This document shows, one piece after another, positions 28,272 through 36,330 of a stretch of DNA of 64,000 bases. The notes under the pieces are model-generated. The model ran no database searches and was not told the DNA's origin. It saw only the letters and a program-made list of their open reading frames with translations. The position numbers were made by a program, and so were the translations under genes. The stretch comes from DATLFA01 sp039934635 (GTDB lineage Bacteria; Actinomycetota; Acidimicrobiia; Acidimicrobiales; WLNW01), in assembly GCA_039934635.1 (NCBI GenBank), contig JBDTLT010000008.1:1-64000 (forward strand), in the 5' to 3' direction. Position 1 is the stretch's first letter; every line of letters begins with the position of its first letter.

Positions 28272-28838
28272 GTGAGCGAACTCGCTGACGTCGTGCTCGA
28301 GGATGCGGCGGAAAAGATGGACAAGGCGGTCAGCTACGCGCGTACCGAATTCGCCACCATCCGCACCGGTCGGGCCAGCTCGGCGCTGGTGGAGAAGCTG
28401 ACGGTCGAGGTCTATGGCGCCGAGATGAAGCTGCAGGACGTCGCCTCCTTCTCGATACCCGAGGTGCGCCAACTCGTCATCTCTCCGCACGATCCGGGCA
28501 CGCTCGGGGTGATCGAGAAGGTCATTCGTAACGCTGATCTCGGCTTGGCGCCGAGCAATGACGGCCGTGCGATCCGGCTCAACTTCCCCCCGCCGACCGA
28601 ACAACGGCGCAAAGAGCTGACTCGCGTGGTCGACAAGATGGCCGAAGAGGCCAAAGTGGCGATCCGCAATGTGCGCCGCCACTCCCGCAAAGAGCTCGAC
28701 GACTTGAAGAAGAACGGCGATCTGACCGAGAACGATTTGGCCCGGGCCGAAAAAGAGCTCGATCGGCTCACCCACCTACACGAGACGCAGGTGGACACCG
28801 CGCGCGTCAAGAAAGTCGAAGAACTCCTTGAAGTCTGA
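28272..28838 (+). CDS. frr: Ribosome recycling factor
   Basis: A 188-residue factor that splits post-termination ribosomes with EF-G. The three-helix bundle contains IRTGRASSALVEKLTVEVYG, VISPHDPGTLGVIEKVI and the C-terminal long helix. Two GTG codons in frame lie close together (28266 and 28272). The AGGAGG at 28261-28266 overlaps the first and is spaced five bases from the second, so the second is chosen. Confidence 0.96.
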   Translation: MSELADVVLEDAAEKMDKAVSYARTEFATIRTGRASSALVEKLTVEVYGAEMKLQDVASFSIPEVRQLVISPHDPGTLGVIEKVIRNADLGLAPSNDGRAIRLNFPPPTEQRRKELTRVVDKMAEEAKVAIRNVRRHSRKELDDLKKNGDLTENDLARAEKELDRLTHLHETQVDTARVKKVEELLEV

Positions 28839-28895
28839 TGGTGAGTACCACTGCTCACGCCGCTGGCTTAGCGTCGTGACCGAGGAGGCCCTGTC

Positions 28896-30359
28896 GTGAA
28901 CGAACCCATCCGCCCCCGAGCCGGAGACGAGCGTCTCTTGCGGAGCCGTCCGGCCGATGACGCCGTGCGCCCCGGACGCTCGGTCTTCGACGACGACCTC
29001 GACGACGACTACGACGAGGAAGACGAATTCGACGACGACTACGACGACGAAGCAGAAGAAGACGAAGAAGACGAAGAAGACGATGACGCCGTCGAGTTGC
29101 CGCACTGGACCGAGCCACCCACCGGTCAGGCACCGGCCGCCAAACGCGGTGATGCCGACGCGTGGACGACGCTGACCGGCTCGCAGCCGCGCTGGCGGGA
29201 GTCGGCGGCCGATTACGACGACGAGCCCGAGGCCACGGCCACGGCGGCCGGTGCCGATTACGACTCCGAGGCGGCGGCCGAGGAGTTCTTCGAGTTCGAC
29301 GACGAAGGCAACGCGGACTTCCAGCGCTTCATCGGCGATGACGAGACCCACGTCGACGACGACGATGACGACCTTGCGCCGATCCCGATCACCAATGCCG
29401 GCACCGCGACGGCGAGTCGCGCCGGAGCCGGTGCCGCGGCGCGCTCCGCCACCAAGAAGGCCGCAGCCGCGAAGAGCGGCGGGCGCGCCGAGGCGCGTCC
29501 CGCGCCGCGGCGGCGCAACGACATGCGCGCCCGTGTCGTCACCGGCGTGGTGCTCGGCGTTCTTGCCATCGCGGCATTCGTCACCGGTGCAGCCGCCACG
29601 GTCGCGCTCATGTCGGTGGTGCTCGGCCTGTGTGTGATCGAGCTCTCCAACGCGCTCCGACGCGCCGGTTATCAGCCGGCCACGCTGTTGGCGATCGTGG
29701 CTGCAGTCGGGGCTCCGGTCGCGGTGTACCAGCGCGGCGTCGACGGGCTCTTGGTCATCGTCGCGATCAGCACCGCGTTCTCGTTGCTGTGGTTCCTGGC
29801 GAAAGCGGGTGACGAATCACCGGTGCTCAACGCGGGCGTCACGATGCTGACCGTGTCGTACATCGGCGTGCTCGGTTCCTACGGTGCGTTGATGTTGCGC
29901 GTGTTCGGCCACTACGGCATCGGCATGATCCTCGCCGCCGTGCTCGGCACGGTCGGTCACGACATCGGCGCGTTGCTCGTGGGGCGTTCGGCGGGCAAGA
30001 CCAAGTTGACCTCGGTCAGCCCGGGCAAGACCCGCGAGGGCCTCATCGGTGGCATGTTGACATCGATCATCGTCGTCGTGGTCGCCGTCGGCATGTTCAA
30101 GATCGCACCGTTCGGTGAGGCGCCGGCCGATCGCTACGGGGTCTGGGTCGGCGGTATGCCGCAGGCCGCGCTGCTCGGTCTCGCCATCGCCGTGACGGCA
30201 CCCCTCGGCGATCTCGTCGAGTCGCTGATCAAGCGCGATCTGGGCGTCAAGGACATGGGTAACATCCTCAAGGGCCACGGCGGGGTGCTCGACCGTTTCG
30301 ACGCCCTGCTGTTCACCTTGCCGGCCACCTACTACGTCGCCCGGTTCGTCATCCTCTGA
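28896..30359 (+). CDS. cdsA: Phosphatidate cytidylyltransferase with long acidic N-terminal extension
   Basis: A 487-residue membrane enzyme that makes CDP-diacylglycerol from phosphatidate and CTP. The catalytic C-terminal half (from about residue 213) has about eight membrane helices and the signature SLIKRDLGVKD followed by GHGGVLDRFD. The first 200 residues are unusual: mainly Asp/Glu runs (for example residues 32-64), then an Ala/Lys/Arg-rich segment just before the first helix. Normal CdsA proteins are about 270-300 residues. The extension is probably a disordered cytoplasmic tail. Start at GTG after GAGGAGG. It precedes dxr, as in other actinobacteria. Confidence 0.93.
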   Translation: MNEPIRPRAGDERLLRSRPADDAVRPGRSVFDDDLDDDYDEEDEFDDDYDDEAEEDEEDEEDDDAVELPHWTEPPTGQAPAAKRGDADAWTTLTGSQPRWRESAADYDDEPEATATAAGADYDSEAAAEEFFEFDDEGNADFQRFIGDDETHVDDDDDDLAPIPITNAGTATASRAGAGAAARSATKKAAAAKSGGRAEARPAPRRRNDMRARVVTGVVLGVLAIAAFVTGAAATVALMSVVLGLCVIELSNALRRAGYQPATLLAIVAAVGAPVAVYQRGVDGLLVIVAISTAFSLLWFLAKAGDESPVLNAGVTMLTVSYIGVLGSYGALMLRVFGHYGIGMILAAVLGTVGHDIGALLVGRSAGKTKLTSVSPGKTREGLIGGMLTSIIVVVVAVGMFKIAPFGEAPADRYGVWVGGMPQAALLGLAIAVTAPLGDLVESLIKRDLGVKDMGNILKGHGGVLDRFDALLFTLPATYYVARFVIL

Positions 30360-30394
30360 GCCGGCCCCGCCGTCGCGAAACACCGTGCAGCGCC

Positions 30395-30400
30395 TATCGT
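30395..30400 (+). promoter_or_regulatory. Putative -10 hexamer TATCGT before dxr
   Basis: TATCGT ends 7 bases before the dxr ATG at 30408, again the leaderless spacing. Confidence 0.42.
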
Positions 30401-30407
30401 CGATGAG

Positions 30408-31577
30408 ATGACCACGACGCTTGCCGTGCTCGGTTCGACCGGTTCGATCGGCACGCAGACCCTCGACATCGTGCGGGCCGCGCCCGAGCGCTTCGAAGTC
30501 GTCGCGCTCGGTGCCGCAACGTCGGTCAAAGAGTTGGCCGCGCAGGTCCACGAGTTTCGGCCCCGGGTCGTGGCGCTCGCCGACAACGAGCGCGCCGCGG
30601 AGTTGCGAGAACTCATCCCGGCGACCGTCGAGGTGCTCACCGGTCCCGACGCGCTGGCCGATGCGGCCCGCGAAGGGCAAATGGTCATCAACGGCGTCGT
30701 CGGCTTTGCCGGGCTACCGGTCACGTTGGCCGCGCTCGCCGCCGGGCGTCGTCTCGGCTTGGCGAACAAAGAATCGCTGATCGCCGCAGGGCCCGTCGTC
30801 GCGCGTGTGCGCTCGACGCCGGGCGCCGAACTGTTGCCCGTCGACAGCGAGCACTGCGCGCTGCATCAGTGTCTGCGGGCCAACGACAATCCGGCACGCG
30901 TGGCCAAGTTGGTGCTGACCGCCAGCGGCGGCCCGTTTCGCGGCAAGTCCCGCGGCGAGTTGGCCGATGTGACGATCGATGCTGCGCTCGTGCATCCCAC
31001 GTGGAGCATGGGACCCAAGATCACCGTCGATTCGTCGACGCTCATGAACAAGGGTCTCGAAGTGATCGAGGCCCACGAGCTCTACGGCGCGTCGCACGGC
31101 ATCGACTTCGACGACATCGATGTGGTCGTTCACCCGCAGTCGATCGTGCATTCGATGGTCACGTTCACCGATGGTGCGACGATCGCGCAGCTGTCGATGC
31201 CCGACATGCGGTTGTGCATGGCCTACGCGCTCGAATATCCCGATCGTTCGACGATGTCGTTCGGTGCCATCGACTGGACGTCGCTGAGTCGCCTGGATTT
31301 CGAGCCCCCCGACCACCACGCGTTTCCCTGCCTCAACCTCGCCTATCACGCCGGTCGGGCCGGAGAGACGGCGCCCGCCTGGCTCAGTGCGGCCAATGAA
31401 GTGGCGGTCGAGGCGTTCCTCAATGGCCTCATGCGGTGGACCTCGATTGCCGATGTGTTGTCAGCGGCGCTCGATCGCTGGCCCGGTTGCGCCGCGGACA
31501 GCGTCGAAGCCGTGCTCGCGGCCGATGCCGCCGCGCGCGATTGCGCACGCGCGATCATCGAACGGAGAGCAGCGTGA
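30408..31577 (+). CDS. dxr: 1-deoxy-D-xylulose-5-phosphate reductoisomerase
   Basis: A 389-residue NADPH enzyme of the MEP isoprenoid pathway. The N-terminal nucleotide loop is LGSTGSIGTQTL. Substrate and metal binding segments LPVDSEHCALHQC, TASGGPF and MNKGLEVIEAH are present. The stop overlaps the rseP start (GTGA). Another MEP gene, ispG, follows rseP. Confidence 0.96.
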   Translation: MTTTLAVLGSTGSIGTQTLDIVRAAPERFEVVALGAATSVKELAAQVHEFRPRVVALADNERAAELRELIPATVEVLTGPDALADAAREGQMVINGVVGFAGLPVTLAALAAGRRLGLANKESLIAAGPVVARVRSTPGAELLPVDSEHCALHQCLRANDNPARVAKLVLTASGGPFRGKSRGELADVTIDAALVHPTWSMGPKITVDSSTLMNKGLEVIEAHELYGASHGIDFDDIDVVVHPQSIVHSMVTFTDGATIAQLSMPDMRLCMAYALEYPDRSTMSFGAIDWTSLSRLDFEPPDHHAFPCLNLAYHAGRAGETAPAWLSAANEVAVEAFLNGLMRWTSIADVLSAALDRWPGCAADSVEAVLAADAAARDCARAIIERRAA

Positions 31578-33082
31578 CCGACATCCAAACGAGCCCCCCG
31601 CAAACGGGTGCCCAAGACGACCCTCCCGGCGAGGTCGTGGTCCACGACGGGCCCAAGTCCAACCCGGTGGCGCTGGTCCTGCTGGTGGCCGGCGCGCTCA
31701 TCCTCGGTCGCAAGCTCGGCGTCAATGCGCCACTGATCATCCTCGGCATCGCCGTGATGATCTTCTTCCACGAACTCGGCCACTTCATCACGGCCAAGTG
31801 GACCGGCATGAAGGCCACTGAGTTCTTCCTCGGTTTCGGTCCGACGTTGTGGTCGTTTCGACGCGGCGAGACCGAATACGGCCTCAAGCTCATTCCCGCG
31901 GGGGCCTACGTCAAGATCATCGGGATGCACAACCTCGAAGAGGTCGACCCGGCCGACGAACCGAGGGCATTCCGGCAAAAGTCGTATCCGCGGCGCTTGC
32001 TCGTGGCGTCGGCGGGTTCGGGCATGCACTTCATCATGGCCACGCTGTTGTTCTTCATCTGCTTCTCGTTCCTCGGCGTGCCCGACGAAAACAAGTGGTA
32101 CGTGAGTGAGACCGTTCCCGGCGCCGCCGCGGACCAAGCCGGTCTGATCGCGGGCGACCGCATCCTGACGATCAACGGCGAACCGGTCAACGGTTTCGCC
32201 GGAGTCGGGCCTGTCCTCGGACCGTTGTACGACCAACCGTTGACGATGCAGGTGCTGCGCGACGGCCAAGAGATCCAGATCACCGGTACGGCCGGCTGGC
32301 GCTTGTCCGAAAGCGGCGCGGCCGGCATCGACGGCCTGCTCAAGTACGAACAGGTCTTGGCGGTCGAAGGTCAACCGGTGACGACCTACTCGCAGTTCCT
32401 GAGCATGGTCGAGGTCGGCAAGACCTACACCGTGCGGGCGTTCGGCGCGATCGACGCCACCGAGTTCGACACAAAAGTGGCGATCACCGCTCTCGATCGC
32501 GAGAACGGTGCCGTCGGCTATCTCGGCATCGTCCGGGGCGAGGAGATCGTGCCGCTCGGTGTCGTCGAAGGTTCGAAATCGACGATGAGGGCCATCGGGC
32601 GCACGTCGAAGGCCGCGGTGACCGGTCTCGGCGTCTTCGCCTCGAAAAAGGGATTCAACGACACGTTCTCCAATGCGTTCAACAAAGAGGCCAAGCCTTC
32701 CGTGGGAACGACGCCCGAGACGGTGATCACCGACGACGAACGCGAAGCGGCCAATGATCGCGATAGTCACCGAGCCATCTCGATCATCGGCGCCGCACGG
32801 GCCGGCAAGCAGATTGCCGACGAAAACGGCGCGCGAGGCGCTTTGTTGTTCTACGCCGCTTTCAACATCTTCATCGGCGTGCTCAACCTGCTGCCGTTGC
32901 TCCCGCTCGACGGCGGCCACATCGTCGTCGCCACCTACGAGCGCATCCGGTCGCGCAAGGGCCGCATGTATCACGCCGACTTCGCCAAGCTGTTGCCGCT
33001 GACCTATGTGGTGGTCGCGTTGATGGCGAGTCTGATGCTGTTCACCGGTTTGCGTGACATCGTCGACCCGTTGAAGTTCTAG
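31574..33082 (+). CDS. rseP: Site-2 zinc metalloprotease RseP-like
   Basis: A 502-residue intramembrane protease. The zinc site HELGH lies in the second membrane helix and the third ligand in the C-terminal helix NLLPLLPLDGGH. A PDZ-like domain follows the segment PGAAADQAGLIAGDRILTINGEPV, and there is a possible second one. Such enzymes cut anti-sigma factors and leftover signal peptides. The position between dxr and ispG is standard in actinobacteria. The GTG at 31574 overlaps the dxr stop by four bases. Confidence 0.93.
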   Translation: MTDIQTSPPQTGAQDDPPGEVVVHDGPKSNPVALVLLVAGALILGRKLGVNAPLIILGIAVMIFFHELGHFITAKWTGMKATEFFLGFGPTLWSFRRGETEYGLKLIPAGAYVKIIGMHNLEEVDPADEPRAFRQKSYPRRLLVASAGSGMHFIMATLLFFICFSFLGVPDENKWYVSETVPGAAADQAGLIAGDRILTINGEPVNGFAGVGPVLGPLYDQPLTMQVLRDGQEIQITGTAGWRLSESGAAGIDGLLKYEQVLAVEGQPVTTYSQFLSMVEVGKTYTVRAFGAIDATEFDTKVAITALDRENGAVGYLGIVRGEEIVPLGVVEGSKSTMRAIGRTSKAAVTGLGVFASKKGFNDTFSNAFNKEAKPSVGTTPETVITDDEREAANDRDSHRAISIIGAARAGKQIADENGARGALLFYAAFNIFIGVLNLLPLLPLDGGHIVVATYERIRSRKGRMYHADFAKLLPLTYVVVALMASLMLFTGLRDIVDPLKF

Positions 33083-33092
33083 CGTCACGTCC

Positions 33093-34325
33093 ATGGACGT
33101 CACCGCCAGCCATCCCCGTCGCAAGACCCGCCAGATCATGGTCGGTCCGGTGCCAGTGGGGGGCGACGCACCCATCACGGTGCAGTCGATGACGACGACC
33201 AAGACCGCCGACGTCGAAGGCACGCTGCAACAGATCTACGCGCTCGCGGCTGCGGGTGCCGACATCGTGCGCTGTACGTGCAACGAGATCGAGGCGGCCG
33301 AAGGGCTCGCGCAGATCGTTCCCCGCTCGCCGGTGCCGATCGTCGCCGACATCCACCACCAGTACAAGATGGCGCTGGCCGCGCTCGAGGCCGGCGTGCA
33401 CTGCCTGCGTCTCAATCCCGGCAACATCCGCCGGCCCGAGCACATCAAGATCGTCGCGCAAGAAGCCAAAGCGCGCGGCGTACCGATTCGCATCGGCGTC
33501 AATGGCGGCTCGCTCGATCCGACGCTCTACGAGAAGTACGGCGGCCGCGTCACGCCCGAAGCCATGGTCGAATCCGCGCAGCGCGAGATGGCGTACTTCG
33601 ACGAGGTCGGTTTCGACGCCATCAAGATCGCGGTCAAATGCTCGAGTGTGCCGCTCATGATCGAGTCCTACCGCATGCTGGCCGAGGTCACCGACCATCC
33701 GCTGCATCTCGGCGTGACCGAGGCCGGCCCGCTGCCGATCGGCCTCATCAAGTCGACGGCGGGTATCGCGACCTTGTTGGCCGAAGGCATCGGCGACACG
33801 CTGCGCTATTCACTCACCGCGGACCCGGTCGAAGAAGCGCGTGCCGGGCGCGCGTTGCTCGAATCCATGGGCCTGCGCGAACGGAAGAACGTCGATCTGA
33901 TCGCGTGTCCGTCGTGTGGGCGCGCGGAGATCGATGTGATCGCGGTGGCGCTGCAAGCACAAGAAGCGTTCGCCGACAAGTTGATCCCGTTGCAGATCGC
34001 CGTGATGGGCTGCGTTGTCAACGGTCCGGGCGAAGCGCGCGATGCCGACCTCGGTATCGCCGCGGGGCACAAGCGCGGTCACTTGTTCGTCAAGGGCCAA
34101 AACGTGGCGGTCGTACCCGAAGATCAAATGGTCGAAGCGCTCGTCGACTGGGCCGAGTACATCATGGAGCACGGGACCGAGGCCGCCGTTGCGCGCGTCG
34201 ACACCGTCAAGGCCGCACGCGAAGCCGAGCGCGATCGAGCGCGCCTGCTCGACGAACGGGGTGCCGACGCCAACCATTCGGGCGAGCGCATCGAATTGAT
34301 CCGCAAGCGCAACGACCGCCCCTGA
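33093..34325 (+). CDS. ispG: 4-hydroxy-3-methylbut-2-en-1-yl diphosphate synthase (flavodoxin)
   Basis: A 410-residue iron-sulfur enzyme of the MEP pathway. The TIM-barrel N-terminus contains VQSMTTTKTADVEGT and the C-terminal cluster domain has cysteines in ACPSCGR and VMGCVVNGPGEAR. Its 3' end faces the minus-strand pair downstream, with a strong palindrome in the gap. Confidence 0.96.
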   Translation: MDVTASHPRRKTRQIMVGPVPVGGDAPITVQSMTTTKTADVEGTLQQIYALAAAGADIVRCTCNEIEAAEGLAQIVPRSPVPIVADIHHQYKMALAALEAGVHCLRLNPGNIRRPEHIKIVAQEAKARGVPIRIGVNGGSLDPTLYEKYGGRVTPEAMVESAQREMAYFDEVGFDAIKIAVKCSSVPLMIESYRMLAEVTDHPLHLGVTEAGPLPIGLIKSTAGIATLLAEGIGDTLRYSLTADPVEEARAGRALLESMGLRERKNVDLIACPSCGRAEIDVIAVALQAQEAFADKLIPLQIAVMGCVVNGPGEARDADLGIAAGHKRGHLFVKGQNVAVVPEDQMVEALVDWAEYIMEHGTEAAVARVDTVKAAREAERDRARLLDERGADANHSGERIELIRKRNDRP

Positions 34326-34331
34326 TTTCAT

Positions 34332-34383
34332 CCGTTCTGGCTGTCAAACGTCGCACTATGTGCGACGTTTGACAGCCAGAACG
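34332..34383. repeat. Intergenic palindrome, copy B of a pair
   Basis: A perfect 24-bp stem (34333-34356 with 34360-34383) closed by a TAT loop, located between the convergent ispG and a minus-strand gene. The left arm is 21 of 22 identical to the left arm at 3428-3449. The one differing base is matched by a compensating change in the right arm (C-G at 3435/3473 versus G-C at 34339/34377). It could terminate both convergent transcripts, but there is no T-run. Confidence 0.9.
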
Positions 34384-34396
34384 AGGGTTTGCCGGG

Positions 34397-35014
34397 CTAG
34401 TTGTCCACGAGTAACACGGCGGTCATCGTGAGGATCGCTATGGCGTAGGCGACGGCGAGGTAGCGGCCGGCATCGGTGCGCAGGCGCAGTCCGAGCGCGA
34501 TGAACGCGACCGCGATCACCGCCGCAACGACCGGCACGGGTCGGTCGGCGCCGAGGCCATTGGTCGCGTGCGTGACTCCAACCGCCGCGGCCAACGCCAC
34601 GCCCAGCGGCGAGAGCGGCAATGACGTTTTGGCCAATGCAGCCACCAATACAACGACAATGATCCAAAATCCCGAGTACCAGATCAGGTGACCGACCACC
34701 TCGTCCCAAAGGTGCGCCGTATCGCTGGGAGCGTCGTGGTAGATCGAGTTCGCGGCGAGATGTACGCCGTGGCCTTCGGTGTAGACGATTGCACCGACGC
34801 ACCAGAGCACCCATTGCTTCGCATTGCCGCCGACGCAACGCAACAGGCCAGCCGATGGCAACAGAACCAACAACGGCGTTGCCAGGTCGAACCAATCGAT
34901 CCACCGGGTGGTGCCCCGCCCACCCAACGGACTGAGCACGGTTCCGTTGTGATGCAACACCGCATAAGCGATGGCAAAGGCGACCAACCAGAGGCGTGTC
35001 TGGCGTTGTTCCAT
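34397..35014 (-). CDS. Six-helix membrane protein of unknown function, His-rich
   Basis: A 205-residue integral membrane protein with about six helices. Several His and acidic residues sit in or near helices: LHHNGTV near the start, TEGHGVHLAANSIYHD, and HLWDEVVGHLIWYSGF. This arrangement could bind a metal ion or heme and resembles only loosely the His/Asp pattern of membrane hydrolases; I do not assign a family. It is the second gene of a two-gene minus-strand operon, one base after a hydrolase gene. Confidence 0.7.
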   Translation of the reverse strand: MEQRQTRLWLVAFAIAYAVLHHNGTVLSPLGGRGTTRWIDWFDLATPLLVLLPSAGLLRCVGGNAKQWVLWCVGAIVYTEGHGVHLAANSIYHDAPSDTAHLWDEVVGHLIWYSGFWIIVVVLVAALAKTSLPLSPLGVALAAAVGVTHATNGLGADRPVPVVAAVIAVAFIALGLRLRTDAGRYLAVAYAIAILTMTAVLLVDN

Positions 35015-35015
35015 C

Positions 35016-35774
35016 TCAGCCGGTGCTCAGGGCCCAGCGAAGTTCATCGGCCACTAGTTGCGCGCCGCGCGGCGAGAGCATGACCGAGAAGTGATCGAGG
35101 TCGTGCCCCTCGGCAATGCGCAGTGGATGGTGCGCCGCAAACTCGTGGATCGCAGCGAGGGGGTAGTAGCCCTCCGGTTCTCCTTGGAGTCCTCGCTCGG
35201 CCCATACGAAGCTCATCGGCACCTTGACGCGCCGTGCCGCGTCGCGCGTGTCGCCCGTCAGCGTGTCCATCACGTCGGCACTCATTGCGTCGAAGTTCAC
35301 CCCGAGCAACTCGCCGTTGCGCTCGCGTTGGCGCGCCGGCTCGATCAACCGCGAGTGCGTGGCGACAGGGTCGAATCCGGCCGGCAACGCAAGCGGGATG
35401 CCGCCGTCGACGAGCACGACCGCCGCAGTTCGATCGCCGAGTGCGGCTGCAGCGTTCGTCGCAATGAAACCGCCCAGTGACCATCCGGTGACGACTGCGC
35501 GATCGACTTCGAAATGATCGAGCACGCGCTGCATGTCGTCGCAGTGCGCGCGCAGACCGTAGGGCGGACCGACATGTTCGCTGCCGGCGGCGCCGCGAAA
35601 GTCGGGCGCAATGACGGTGGCCGCGCCGGCAAGTTCCGCGACGATCGTCGACCAGACGGTGTGCGAAGACGTGCCGCCGTGGATGGCGAGCACGACGCGC
35701 TCTCCGCCGTCCCAGACGCCGACGTGGAGCAGCCCACCGTCGACCGGAATCGAGTGGGTTGTCGGAGTAGCCAT
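35016..35774 (-). CDS. Alpha/beta hydrolase
   Basis: A 252-residue alpha/beta-hydrolase. Visible are the oxyanion HGGTSS, the nucleophile elbow GWSLGG (Ser), an acidic residue after the cap region, and His in EGHDLDHF. There is no signal peptide, so it is cytoplasmic. Substrate unknown. It is first in a two-gene operon with the six-helix protein and diverges from the gene at 35798, the two starts being only 23 bases apart. Confidence 0.85.
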   Translation of the reverse strand: MATPTTHSIPVDGGLLHVGVWDGGERVVLAIHGGTSSHTVWSTIVAELAGAATVIAPDFRGAAGSEHVGPPYGLRAHCDDMQRVLDHFEVDRAVVTGWSLGGFIATNAAAALGDRTAAVVLVDGGIPLALPAGFDPVATHSRLIEPARQRERNGELLGVNFDAMSADVMDTLTGDTRDAARRVKVPMSFVWAERGLQGEPEGYYPLAAIHEFAAHHPLRIAEGHDLDHFSVMLSPRGAQLVADELRWALSTG

Positions 35775-35780
35775 GGCGGG

Positions 35781-35790
35781 AAGTTACATT
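35781..35790. promoter_or_regulatory. Overlapping divergent -10 hexamers
   Basis: On the minus strand TAACTT (35781-35786) ends 6 bases before the hydrolase ATG. On the plus strand TACATT (35785-35790) ends 7 bases before the ATG at 35798. The two hexamers share two bases, so only one RNA polymerase should be able to open this site at a time. Confidence 0.5.
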
Positions 35791-35797
35791 GCCGAGC

Positions 35798-36289
35798 ATG
35801 AGCACAACCGCTCGAGTCCGACTCGACGACGCGTTGGTCGGGCGCCTTCCGCCGGTGTGTTGCATGACGGGGGCGCGCGCCGACGGGTATGCGTCACTCG
35901 TCGTGCCCAAGCCGCTCGGCGTCGCATGGCTGTTGTTGTTGGCTGGACCGATCGGTCTGTTGGTGCTCGCGGCCGTCTACTCGCGGATCCGCACGCGCTA
36001 CCTCGTGAAGTTGCCGCTGAGCGCGGCGGCCTTCGAGCGCCGCATGAACCTCATGCGCCGGCGGCTGTGGTTCGCGTGGCTGGGAGTCGTGGGCCTGACC
36101 GGCGGGTTGGCCTTGCGATGGTTCGGCCTGATCGCGATCTTGATCTTCTGCGCCGGCCTCGTCGCCGTGGTCTCCGCCGTGGTTGCGCATCTGCGGTTGC
36201 CGTGGACGATGCCATCGGCGCGCGCCGACGGCAACTTCGTGGTGTTGCAAGGGGTGCATCGCGCATTCGCAGCGGCCGTCACGCGTTAA
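35798..36289 (+). CDS. Small membrane protein of unknown function
   Basis: A 163-residue protein. A short N-terminal part with PPVCCMTGA is followed by a hairpin of two helices (about residues 42-60), a basic loop, and a second helical pair (about residues 90-130). The C-terminus is a short soluble tail. A Cys-containing start of this kind occurs in many actinobacterial membrane proteins, but no function is known to me. The ATG at 35798 follows a -10-like hexamer. Confidence 0.65.
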   Translation: MSTTARVRLDDALVGRLPPVCCMTGARADGYASLVVPKPLGVAWLLLLAGPIGLLVLAAVYSRIRTRYLVKLPLSAAAFERRMNLMRRRLWFAWLGVVGLTGGLALRWFGLIAILIFCAGLVAVVSAVVAHLRLPWTMPSARADGNFVVLQGVHRAFAAAVTR

Positions 36290-36315
36290 TGGCCGTGGCG
36301 CGATCATCCGGCTTG

Positions 36316-36321
36316 TAACCT
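36316..36321 (+). promoter_or_regulatory. Putative -10 hexamer TAACCT before proS
   Basis: TAACCT ends 9 bases before the proS ATG, consistent with a leaderless message. Confidence 0.42.
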
Positions 36322-36330
36322 CTAGCCCCT

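Noticed and set aside
31346..33223. A 625-residue minus-strand frame over rseP
   Set aside because: It covers rseP and parts of dxr and ispG; the composition is typical of antisense frames in G+C-rich DNA.
34332..34383. Phage or integrative-element attachment site
   Set aside because: There is no integrase or tRNA nearby; xerC at 23286 is the housekeeping recombinase in its normal place, and the palindrome's arms are longer than a dif core.
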